The notes below the pieces were generated by a model. It worked only from the letters and a program-made list of their open reading frames with translations, searched no databases and was not told the origin of the DNA. Made by a program: the position numbers and the translations under genes. 64,000 nt of DNA from Planotetraspora phitsanulokensis (lineage in GTDB: Bacteria > Actinomycetota > Actinomycetes > Streptosporangiales > Streptosporangiaceae), in contig NZ_BOOP01000022.1 in assembly GCF_016863295.1 (NCBI RefSeq), forward strand, positions 1-64,000, written 5' to 3'. Below are positions 58,138 to 64,000 of the stretch, one piece after another (position 1 is the stretch's first letter; each line of letters begins with the position of its first letter).

Positions 58138-60180
58138 ATGGCTGATCTAATGGCCGGAGCTTCGCCCGGCTCTGTTCCCGCGGAGATGGTGGGCGGGCGA
58201 TGGAGAAGGCACAGGGCCCGTGGTCGAGGGCGTGCCTTAGCGGCAGGTCTTGTGCTGGCCGTGAGCGCTCCCGCAGTGTCGGTCCTCGGGCCGGTAGGCC
58301 CGGCGGCGGCCTCCAGCGGCACCTCGACCGCGTACGGGTGGGGTTATAACTTCTGGGGGCAGGTGGGCGCAGGGTCTTCGGAGGAGGACACGTCCTCCCC
58401 GGTGGCTGTGTCCGGGCTGAGCCAGGTGGCGCAGGTCAGCGCCGGTGACTACCACAGCCTCGCGGTGCGCACGGATGGCACCGTGTGGGCCTGGGGCGAC
58501 AACACCAACGGGCAGTTGGGCAACGGAACGACGTCGTATAGTTCGGTGCCCGTGCCTGCGCAGGTGCCTGGATTGACCGGCGTCGTGCAGGTCGCTGCGG
58601 GCAACCAGCACAGCCTTGCGTTGCGCTCGGATGGCACCGTGTGGGCCTGGGGATCCAACGGCTTCGGGCAGCTCGGTGACGGCAGCAAAACCTGGAGTCG
58701 TAGTACCCCGGTGAAGGTGGCCGGGTTGACCGGCGTGACCCAGATCTCCGCCGGTTACTACCACAGTCTCGCGGTGCGCTCAGATGGCACGGTGTGGGCC
58801 TGGGGCGATAACCATTCGGGGCAGCTCGGTGACGGCACCGAAACCGAGCGCGCCACCCCGGTGAAGGTGGCCGGGTTGACCGGGGTGACCCAGGTTGCCG
58901 GCGGCGTCGGCCACAGCCTTGCGGTGCGCACGAACGGCACTGTGGTTGCGTGGGGCTCCGACAGCGTCGGGCAACTCGGCGATGGCAGCGCCGGCGTCAA
59001 CCTGGAGCGGCACACCCCGGTGGCGGTCAAGGGCCTGACCAAGGTGATCAAGGTCGACGCCGGCGATGCCCACAGTCTCGCGGTGCGCTCGGACGGCACG
59101 GTGGCGGCCTGGGGCTATAACTACTACAGGCAGCTCGGTGACGGCACCACCACGAATCGCGCCACCCCGGTCACTGTGCCAGGGCTGACCAACGTCGCCC
59201 AGGTCAGTGCGGGCAGTTACGACAGTGCCGCGCTCCGCTCGAACGGCACCGTGGCGGCATGGGGATTCAACTACCTCGGCCACGCGCAGCTCGCAGACGG
59301 CACCCCCGTCACCCAGCCGGATGACAGGCAGTGGAGATCCCCGGTCTACGTGCCCGGGCTGAGCTCGGTCACCCAGATCTCGACCGGGAGCTCCCACACA
59401 CTGGTGAAGGTCGGGCCGCCGGTGGTGACCGCCAAGGCGTCGATCAGCGGCACCGGCGCCGTCGGTGCCAAGCTGACCTGCAAGGCGTCCTTCCTCGCCG
59501 CCACCTCGGTCAAATACAGCTGGATGCGGGACACGACCACGATTTCTGGCGCGACCACCGCCACCTACACACCGGTGACTGGCGACGCCGCCCACAAGGT
59601 GACTTGCAAGGCCACCGGCACAAACAGCCGGGGCAGCACCGACACCTCGGCGAGCATCAACGGCTACGTCCCGGCGAAGTTCAGCACAGGGACTCCGCCG
59701 GTCGCGCAGACCGGGAAGTACTTCATCTACAAGTTCGCGGCCACCGGGACCCCCACCCCCAAGGTCACCCGCGCCTCCGGCACACTCCCGCCCGGCCTGA
59801 AACTCGCCACCGGCGGCACCCTGTCCGGAACCCCCACCAAGGGCGGCACCTACACCTTCACCCTCCAGGCGACCGGCGGCATCGGCACCCCCACCAAGGC
59901 CACCAAGACCGTCATCGTCAAAGCCCCGGCGAAATTCACCACCGCCACCACACCGGCCGCGCGTGTCGGGAGGTACTACATCTACAAATTCCCGACCACC
60001 GGATACCCCGCACCGAAGGTCACCCGCGCCTCCGGCACACTCCCGCCCGGTCTGAAGCTGGCCCCCGGCGGCACCCTGTCCGGAAAACCCACCCGCAAGG
60101 GCACCTACAAGATCACCCTCAAGGCCACCAACGGCGTCGGCACCCCAGCCACAGCCACCAAGACCGTCGTCGTTCGCTGA
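58138..60180 (+). CDS. Secreted RCC1-repeat protein, paralogue
   Basis: A 680-residue protein built as the copy at 26.4 kb: Arg-rich start and signal segment (LAAGLVLAVSAPAVSVLG), eight RCC1 blades (SLAVRSDGTVWAWGDNHSGQ type, about residues 60-420), an Ig-like domain (KASISGTGAVGAKLTCKASF), and two He_PIG repeats (LPPGLKLATGGTLSGTPT). It is the only gene of the third array unit. Presumably an extracellular propeller on a stalk; role unknown. Confidence 0.88.
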   Translation: MADLMAGASPGSVPAEMVGGRWRRHRARGRGRALAAGLVLAVSAPAVSVLGPVGPAAASSGTSTAYGWGYNFWGQVGAGSSEEDTSSPVAVSGLSQVAQVSAGDYHSLAVRTDGTVWAWGDNTNGQLGNGTTSYSSVPVPAQVPGLTGVVQVAAGNQHSLALRSDGTVWAWGSNGFGQLGDGSKTWSRSTPVKVAGLTGVTQISAGYYHSLAVRSDGTVWAWGDNHSGQLGDGTETERATPVKVAGLTGVTQVAGGVGHSLAVRTNGTVVAWGSDSVGQLGDGSAGVNLERHTPVAVKGLTKVIKVDAGDAHSLAVRSDGTVAAWGYNYYRQLGDGTTTNRATPVTVPGLTNVAQVSAGSYDSAALRSNGTVAAWGFNYLGHAQLADGTPVTQPDDRQWRSPVYVPGLSSVTQISTGSSHTLVKVGPPVVTAKASISGTGAVGAKLTCKASFLAATSVKYSWMRDTTTISGATTATYTPVTGDAAHKVTCKATGTNSRGSTDTSASINGYVPAKFSTGTPPVAQTGKYFIYKFAATGTPTPKVTRASGTLPPGLKLATGGTLSGTPTKGGTYTFTLQATGGIGTPTKATKTVIVKAPAKFTTATTPAARVGRYYIYKFPTTGYPAPKVTRASGTLPPGLKLAPGGTLSGKPTRKGTYKITLKATNGVGTPATATKTVVVR

Positions 60181-60189
60181 TCACATGAT

Positions 60190-60222
60190 CCCGGGGAATC
60201 GGCACACCACCGACTCCCCGGG
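60190..60222. terminator. Hairpin after second RCC1 gene
   Basis: CCCGGGGAATCGG and CCGACTCCCCGGG pair with one mismatch around a 7-nt loop. Related in sequence to the hairpin at 28421-28453. Confidence 0.8.
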
Positions 60223-60293
60223 ACCCCGAACAGAAGAGCACAACGGACAGGCGCGCAGCGGGCACAAAAGCACGGCAAGAACGAATAACGATC

Positions 60294-60332
60294 AAAGCCC
60301 AGGTCAGTGGATGCGTCCCTGACCTGGGCTTT
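60294..60332. terminator. Array hairpin, unit 3/4 boundary
   Basis: AAAGCCCAGGTCAG and CTGACCTGGGCTTT form a perfect 14-bp stem, followed by TTCGTATGGG and the tRNA-Ala half. Confidence 0.85.
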
Positions 60333-60340
60333 CGTATGGG

Positions 60341-60382
60341 TGGAGCCTAGGAGATTCGAACTCCTGACATCCTGCTTGCCAA
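60341..60382 (-). repeat. tRNA-Ala 3' half, copy 3
   Basis: Forty-one of 42 bases equal the tRNA-Ala 3' half (one change in the anticodon loop, TGCAAA to TGCCAA). Followed by the common unit left end. Confidence 0.9.
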
Positions 60383-60500
60383 TCGGTCCGCTCTTCAGGC
60401 AAAACGGCCTCACCTAGGCGAGGAGCCGTGCGCGAGTGACCGTGACCGCCCCCTGTTGACCGCCCTTAATGGCACGCTAATGGCACGGCGATCACGCTCA
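60383..60500. repeat. Common unit left end, copy 3
   Basis: TCGGTCCGCTCTTCAGG, GAGTGACCGTGA, CCGCCCTTAATGGCACG and the second TAATGGCACGG. Similar to copy 2 up to about 60570; no gene lies here or up to 60693. Confidence 0.8.
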
Positions 60501-60693
60501 CGACCTGCGGCGGCCGGCCATGCGCGGCCCGTCCCCTGGTTCGCCCGCGTCCTCCTCGTAGCTGCCGATCCCCAGGGACACTCGACAGCGAGGAGGACGA
60601 AGATGTCCCGCGCCCGTCTCCATACAGCACCCAAGGAGCCGGCTCTCAGAGACGAAGCACCGAATCAGCGATCGCCCCTGACCCGTACAGCGA

Positions 60694-61098
60694 TCAGCAC
60701 ACACGTGACCAGTCCTCACTACATGCCCTAGCCTCCCTCGCGGCCTCCTTCGCAGCCTCGCTGGAGAGCTGATCCAGCTCAGCACGCGCTGTTGCGACCA
60801 TTGAGGCGTCAAAGCAGGCAGGGTTGTCGGCGATTACATGCAACACCACGCGAGTCTGAAACTGCTTCTCCGGCCCCGGATCCATTTGGTCGGACTCCTT
60901 AATGCTGTCGAGCGCCCCTTGGCGGAGGCTCCCGCAGTCGGATGTTGGCGATGACTTCCTGCCAACAGCAAGGCCTCCGAGAAACGCAAGCAGCACGACC
61001 GCAACGATGGAGGCATAGGCGACAACCTTGATGCCGGACACCGGGCGGGCTTGAGGGGCCAGAACCTCTTGGGGAACTTGGGGCTCTTTCGGCGGCAT
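60694..61098 (-). CDS. One-TM protein with cysteine-containing outer domain
   Basis: A 134-residue protein from ATG 61098 (GTG 61104 possible). A short Pro-rich N-terminus, one membrane segment (VVAYASIVAVVLLAFLGGLA, about 25-44), and an outer helical domain with four cysteines (SDCGSL, NPACFD, ARACSED, and the last residue). It is the only gene of the 1-kb last unit before the intact tRNA. No family recognised. Confidence 0.65.
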   Translation of the reverse strand: MPPKEPQVPQEVLAPQARPVSGIKVVAYASIVAVVLLAFLGGLAVGRKSSPTSDCGSLRQGALDSIKESDQMDPGPEKQFQTRVVLHVIADNPACFDASMVATARAELDQLSSEAAKEAAREARACSEDWSRVC

Positions 61099-61318
61099 TG
61101 ACACGTGAGTTTGACGCGCATCTCGTCTGGTGGGTGCACAACTCGTTTGCGCGCGGCCCGAGCTGCCGGCGGCCGGGACCCTCCCCCAAGCCGTATGCCC
61201 GGCCGGCGAGCGGGCGTAGGGCCGCGAGGGGGCGCGAAGCGCCGCCCTTGACAGCCTCGCCCGTGAACAGCTCAAGAACGGATCGGGCACGGAAGCCGAA
61301 GAAGGCCGAATAAAGATC

Positions 61319-61355
61319 AAAGCCCAGGTCGGGAAACAACCCTGACCTGGGCTTT
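61319..61355 (-). terminator. tRNA-Ala terminator
   Basis: AAAGCCCAGGTC and GACCTGGGCTTT form a perfect 12-bp stem. It follows the tRNA gene on its own (minus) strand by 8 bp and ends in a T-run there (AAAGATC read backward). Confidence 0.88.
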
Positions 61356-61363
61356 CGTATGGG

Positions 61364-61436
61364 TGGAGCCTAGGAGATTCGAACTCCTGACATCCTGCTT
61401 GCAAAGCAGGCGCTCTGCCAGCTGAGCTAAGGCCCC
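61364..61436 (-). tRNA. tRNA-Ala (anticodon TGC)
   Basis: 73 bases fold into a full cloverleaf: acceptor GGGGCCT/AGGCTCC, D stem GCTC/GAGC, anticodon stem CCTGC/GCAGG with loop TTTGCAA, T stem AGGAG/CTCCT with loop TTCGAAT, discriminator A. CCA is not encoded (CCC follows). The 3' half from the anticodon loop on is the repeated attachment core of the array to the left. Confidence 0.96.
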
Positions 61437-61573
61437 GAAACAGTGCACTGACCTGGAACAACGCCGACCGTGGCACGACTTGTTCCGGATGCACACCGTA
61501 GCAACAGCCCGGCCCTCGCGCCACTCGACCACGTCGGCCGCCGCGGAAGGCGATCCCCCGCGCCTGTCAGGCG

Positions 61574-62287
61574 TCAGGCGGAGGTGACGATCTCGTTCGC
61601 ACCGACCTCGCTGGCGAGGACCAGCGAGGGGAAATCGGCGATCGAGTCGATGATGTGGGTCGCGCCGGCCTCGACCAGGCGGGCCCGGCTGTGGCCGCCG
61701 GTCATCACTCCGGCGACGATCGAGGCGCCCGCCCGGCGCCCGCAGAGCATGTCGCTCTCGGAGTCTCCGGCCACGGCCACCTCCCTGACGTCCTCGATCC
61801 CGGCTCGCAGGCCCGCCGTCAGCACCAGGTCGGGATAGGGCCGCCCTCTCCCGGCGTCCTGCGGGCACAGCGCCAGATCGAGCTTGTCCGCCCACACGAG
61901 CGCGCTCAGCACCCGGCTGAGCGTGGACCGGCTGAAGCCGGTGATGAGGGCGATCTTCACGCCCGCGTCGCGCAGTTTCTCCAGGGCCTCGACGGTTCCG
62001 GGCAGGGGAACGAGCCCGCTCCGGTCGATGGCCCCTTCATACGCGCGCTCGAACGTCAGGTTCGCGGCCCGGGCCTGGGCCTCGTTGTCCGGGAAGATCC
62101 CGTGGAAGACATCGATCTTCGGGCAGCCCCGGGACCGGTGCACATGCACCATGGCACGCGCATATGCGCTGGTCCCGGGAACGATGCCCTGTGTGGCGAT
62201 CGCCTCGGCGAACGTACGCTCCACCATGGCGATGTCACCGATCGTGGTCCCCGCAAGATCAAGGCAGGCCAGTTTCACGGGTGCCAT
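61574..62287 (-). CDS. HAD hydrolase, phosphonatase-like
   Basis: A 237-residue HAD-superfamily protein: motif I is DLAGTTIGD (nucleophile Asp), motif II is ALITGFSRST, motif III and IV are RPYPDLVL and VAVAGDSESDMLCG. The helical cap (ARAMVHVHRSRGCPKIDVFH) resembles phosphonoacetaldehyde hydrolase-like proteins. The lysine of true phosphonatases is not certain, so the substrate is open. ATG 62287 is chosen over 62317. Confidence 0.88.
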   Translation of the reverse strand: MAPVKLACLDLAGTTIGDIAMVERTFAEAIATQGIVPGTSAYARAMVHVHRSRGCPKIDVFHGIFPDNEAQARAANLTFERAYEGAIDRSGLVPLPGTVEALEKLRDAGVKIALITGFSRSTLSRVLSALVWADKLDLALCPQDAGRGRPYPDLVLTAGLRAGIEDVREVAVAGDSESDMLCGRRAGASIVAGVMTGGHSRARLVEAGATHIIDSIADFPSLVLASEVGANEIVTSA

Positions 62288-62326
62288 TCCCGGACCCTTC
62301 CCACGATCAAGACCCATCTCGGGTGA

Positions 62327-62446
62327 TCAGTTCTCGCTACCTGTCGCCTCGGTCCACAGGTCAAGCTCGGCGCGGTTAGTCTGCACCTTGCGCCAGACCA
62401 GCAGCCCCCCGAGAGCGACCAGCGCGAGAACGAGCAGCTTCTTCAC
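62327..62446 (-). CDS. DLW-39 family small protein
   Basis: A 39-residue frame from GTG 62446: KKLLVLALVALGGLLVWRKV, one membrane helix, then a basic turn and the ELDLWTEAT stretch with the DLW motif. This small family is widespread in actinobacteria and often close to gyrA and tRNA-Ile/Ala genes. Function unknown. The HAD gene follows 40 bp on. Confidence 0.85.
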   Translation of the reverse strand: MKKLLVLALVALGGLLVWRKVQTNRAELDLWTEATGSEN

Positions 62447-62586
62447 GGTGTGACCCCACTTCTCAACGGTCTCACCTGCCGGGTGAGACAACGCCCGGTT
62501 CTACGGTTCTCTGCAGCCTAGCAAGGGTTCGGCGCGTGACCCTGATTGCTTGAGAATCGGTTGCACCAGATCAATAATTAACGACC

Positions 62587-62628
62587 CACCTGCCGGGCAT
62601 GCCGTACGGCATGCGCGACCGGTAGGTG
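62587..62628. terminator. Long palindrome, likely terminator
   Basis: GCATGCCGTACGGCATGC (62597-62614) is perfect, extended by CACCTGCCGG on the left and CCGGTAGGTG on the right (one mismatch, four extra bases). It lies 145 bp beyond the ATPase stop on the minus strand and ahead of DLW-39. The gap 62629-62773 shows no confident gene. Confidence 0.7.
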
Positions 62629-62773
62629 AATCATGACTGCCCAGGTCACGCCTTCGTTAACCCTCGTGGCACCCTACCGCGGAGCGGTCGTGAGGGCCCT
62701 GTTTCGGACAACGCACCACCGCTCCGCCGTGAGCATAAGGCCGTCCGGGTCGGCGGAAAAGGCTCCGGCGTCT

Positions 62774-63169
62774 TCAGGGAAGCTTCGTGCAAAGCCGCAG
62801 GATCGTGCCGCCGGGCCCCGTCCTGACGTCCCTTTTGGCCAGGCGGTTCATCAGCCACAGTCCACGCCCGCCGAAGTCGAACCGGGTCGACGGATAGTCG
62901 AGATCAAGAGCCTTGGCGGGGATGCCCGGCCCCGCGTCGGACACCTCGCAGATCAGCAGACCCGACTCCGTCCACAGGGCGATCCCTCGCGGCGGCAGGC
63001 CGTGCCGCACCGCGTTGGTCAGGGCCTCGTGGACGGCGAGCACGAAGTCCTCCAGCGCGGCACCCCTCAGCCCGGCGTCGCGCGCCGACTCCGTGACGAG
63101 ATGCCGCACCCTGGTGATCGAACCCAGTTCGAAGTCCAAGGTAAGCAGGCTGCTCACCAACGTCATCAT
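62774..63169 (-). CDS. RsbW-like ATP-binding protein
   Basis: A 131-residue HATPase_c_2 protein. The N-box is VHEALTNAVRHGLPP, the G1 box is VSDAGPGIP, and the G2 box GGRGLWLMNRLA. The family includes anti-sigma serine kinases and stand-alone ATPases common beside XRE/DUF5753 genes in actinomycetes. That gene is its upstream neighbour here. Confidence 0.88.
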   Translation of the reverse strand: MMTLVSSLLTLDFELGSITRVRHLVTESARDAGLRGAALEDFVLAVHEALTNAVRHGLPPRGIALWTESGLLICEVSDAGPGIPAKALDLDYPSTRFDFGGRGLWLMNRLAKRDVRTGPGGTILRLCTKLP

Positions 63170-63269
63170 CGCCTTCCGCTTTCACACAGTGGCAACCACT
63201 CCCCTTACCACCGATGCACACCTGACACATCTCACCTGCCGATCAGGCGCTTCCCCGGGCGTGACAGAG

Positions 63270-63290
63270 CCGTGGCCGAAGAGGCCACGG
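63270..63290. terminator. Hairpin after the DUF5753 gene
   Basis: CCGTGGCC and GGCCACGG form a perfect 8-bp stem with a 5-nt loop, 24 bp beyond the stop of the DUF5753 gene on its strand. Confidence 0.65.
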
Positions 63291-63313
63291 GGAACGGCGG
63301 GACGACAACGGGC

Positions 63314-64000
63314 TCAGAGGTCCACTGAGATCTCGTGCAGGACGCGACGGGAGTCCGTCGCCGGCTTGGCCGTGATGCACAGGCGTTCCATGACCGCGAG
63401 ATAGTGGTCGACGTCATCGCGTTTGTCCAGGTAGACCGCACTGGTGAGCTGTTCGAGATAGACGACGTCGGGGATGTCCGGCTCGGCGAAGCGCAGGATG
63501 CTGAAGGGTCCCCCCGCGGCCGCGTGACCGCCGGCGCTGAACGGCACCACCTGCAGGGTGACGTCGGGCCTCGCCACCAGTTCCAGGAGACGGTCGATCT
63601 GCCCTCGCATGACGGCCGGGCTGCCGGGAGAGCGCCGCAGCACCGACTCGTCGACGACCGCCCAGACATGCGGCGGGTTCGGGTCGTCGAGCACCCGTTG
63701 GCGAGCCATCCGGAACTCGACGCGGCGCTCGATCTCCTCTGGACGGGCGTCGGGATGTCCGAGCCGGATCACCGATCGCGCGTAGTCCGCGGTCTGGAAC
63801 AGGCCGGGAACGAACTGGACCTCGTAGTTCCGGATGCCGGTGGCCGCCTGCTCGAGGCCGACGTACGCCTCGAACCATGAGGGGACGATGTCGCCGTAGT
63901 TGTGCCACCAGCCGGGAACACTGGCCTCCGACACCAGGGCCAGCATGGCGGCGCGCTCGCCCTCGTCGGCCACGCCGTACAGGGTGAGCAGATCCGCGAC
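63314..64000 (-). CDS. XRE family regulator with DUF5753, 3' part
   Basis: The frame is open to the window edge, so the N-terminal HTH lies outside. The visible 228 residues are a DUF5753 domain: VPGWWHNYGDIVPSWFEAYV, YEVQFVPGLFQTADYARSVI, RRVEFRMARQRVLDD, VVPFSAGGHAAAGGPFSILR. In this family an HTH precedes it and the pair is linked to development and antibiotic control. No DUF397 gene follows; the RsbW-like gene does. Confidence 0.9.
   Translation of the reverse strand, partial: VADLLTLYGVADEGERAAMLALVSEASVPGWWHNYGDIVPSWFEAYVGLEQAATGIRNYEVQFVPGLFQTADYARSVIRLGHPDARPEEIERRVEFRMARQRVLDDPNPPHVWAVVDESVLRRSPGSPAVMRGQIDRLLELVARPDVTLQVVPFSAGGHAAAGGPFSILRFAEPDIPDVVYLEQLTSAVYLDKRDDVDHYLAVMERLCITAKPATDSRRVLHEISVDL

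Larger units (their letters stand above)
50127..61436. mobile_element. Tandem array of integrase-less units at tRNA-Ala
   Basis: Units are bounded by tRNA-Ala halves (50127-50168, 57683-57724, 60341-60382, intact gene at 61364-61436) and by near-identical hairpins to their left (53133-53171, 57636-57674, 60294-60332, 61319-61355). Just right of the three half copies a shared end sequence of about 100 bp is found, ending in CGCCCTTAATGGCACG with TAATGGCACG repeated in two of them. Cargo: a membrane protein plus two-component system; a surface protein, phosphotransferase and toxin-antitoxin remnants; one RCC1 protein; one cysteine-containing TM protein. No recombinase gene is present. Confidence 0.75.

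Noticed and set aside
62633-63328. Plus-strand frame with ATG after GGTAGGTG
   Set aside because: From about 62770 on it is antisense to the RsbW-like gene; its first 45 codons show no family features, and the apparent ribosome site is part of the long palindrome.

Overview
The window is high-GC chromosomal DNA from an actinomycete, most likely of the Streptosporangiales. The signs are GC-rich third codon positions, many GTG starts, DesK/LiaS-type two-component pairs, an ECF sigma factor paired with a CU044_5270-type protein, an XRE/DUF5753 protein beside an RsbW-like ATPase, a DLW-39 small protein and HelR. This assignment is inferred from gene content only.

Layout. 0-17 kb: the 3' end of a DUF222/HNH nuclease gene, then regulators and two ABC exporters each beside a LuxR-type two-component system (1.7-5.2 kb and 9.9-13.5 kb), a membrane cassette of SPFH, ribbon-helix-helix and GPP34 genes behind a perfect palindrome, a penicillin-binding-protein-like hydrolase, a SUMF1-like protein, a WYL regulator and a DksA-like protein. 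17-36 kb: several regulator/enzyme pairs (TetR/FAD monooxygenase, PadR/hydrolase, aldo-keto reductase/MmyB-type HTH, LysR/SnoaL plus BBE-type oxidase), an RCC1-repeat secreted protein, and helR behind a rifamycin-associated element. 36-40.5 kb: a methyltransferase, an AraC regulator whose start codon overlaps that of a divergent gene, a HIT protein and a secreted YVTN beta-propeller.

40.7-44.8 kb is an arsenic island: an ArsM methyltransferase fused to an ArsN/PAT-like acetyltransferase, two ArsR regulators, an ArsC reductase, an aquaporin in place of an efflux pump, and the C-As lyase ArsI, with two perfect inverted repeats as likely operators. Together the genes could reduce arsenate, release arsenite through a channel, methylate arsenic, acetylate an amino-bearing arsenical and demethylate organoarsenicals.

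44.8-50 kb holds small membrane proteins, a TRIC-family channel, an ECF sigma operon, and the last 65 codons of a tyrosine integrase.

50.1-61.4 kb is the most unusual part. An intact tRNA-Ala(TGC) gene at its right end is preceded by three further copies of the 42-bp tRNA 3' half and by repeated copies of a rho-independent hairpin. They cut the interval into small units that each carry few or only one cargo gene (a two-component system; a beta-propeller/Ig surface protein with broken phosphotransferase and PIN-toxin genes; an RCC1 protein; a one-TM cysteine-containing protein). No unit encodes an integrase. A worn copy of the same hairpin and tRNA end lies at 19.6 kb. I read this as a cassette-like tandem array formed by site-specific recombination at tRNA-Ala. 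The right edge (61.5-64 kb) returns to core-like genes: a HAD hydrolase, DLW-39, an RsbW-like ATPase and a partial XRE/DUF5753 regulator.
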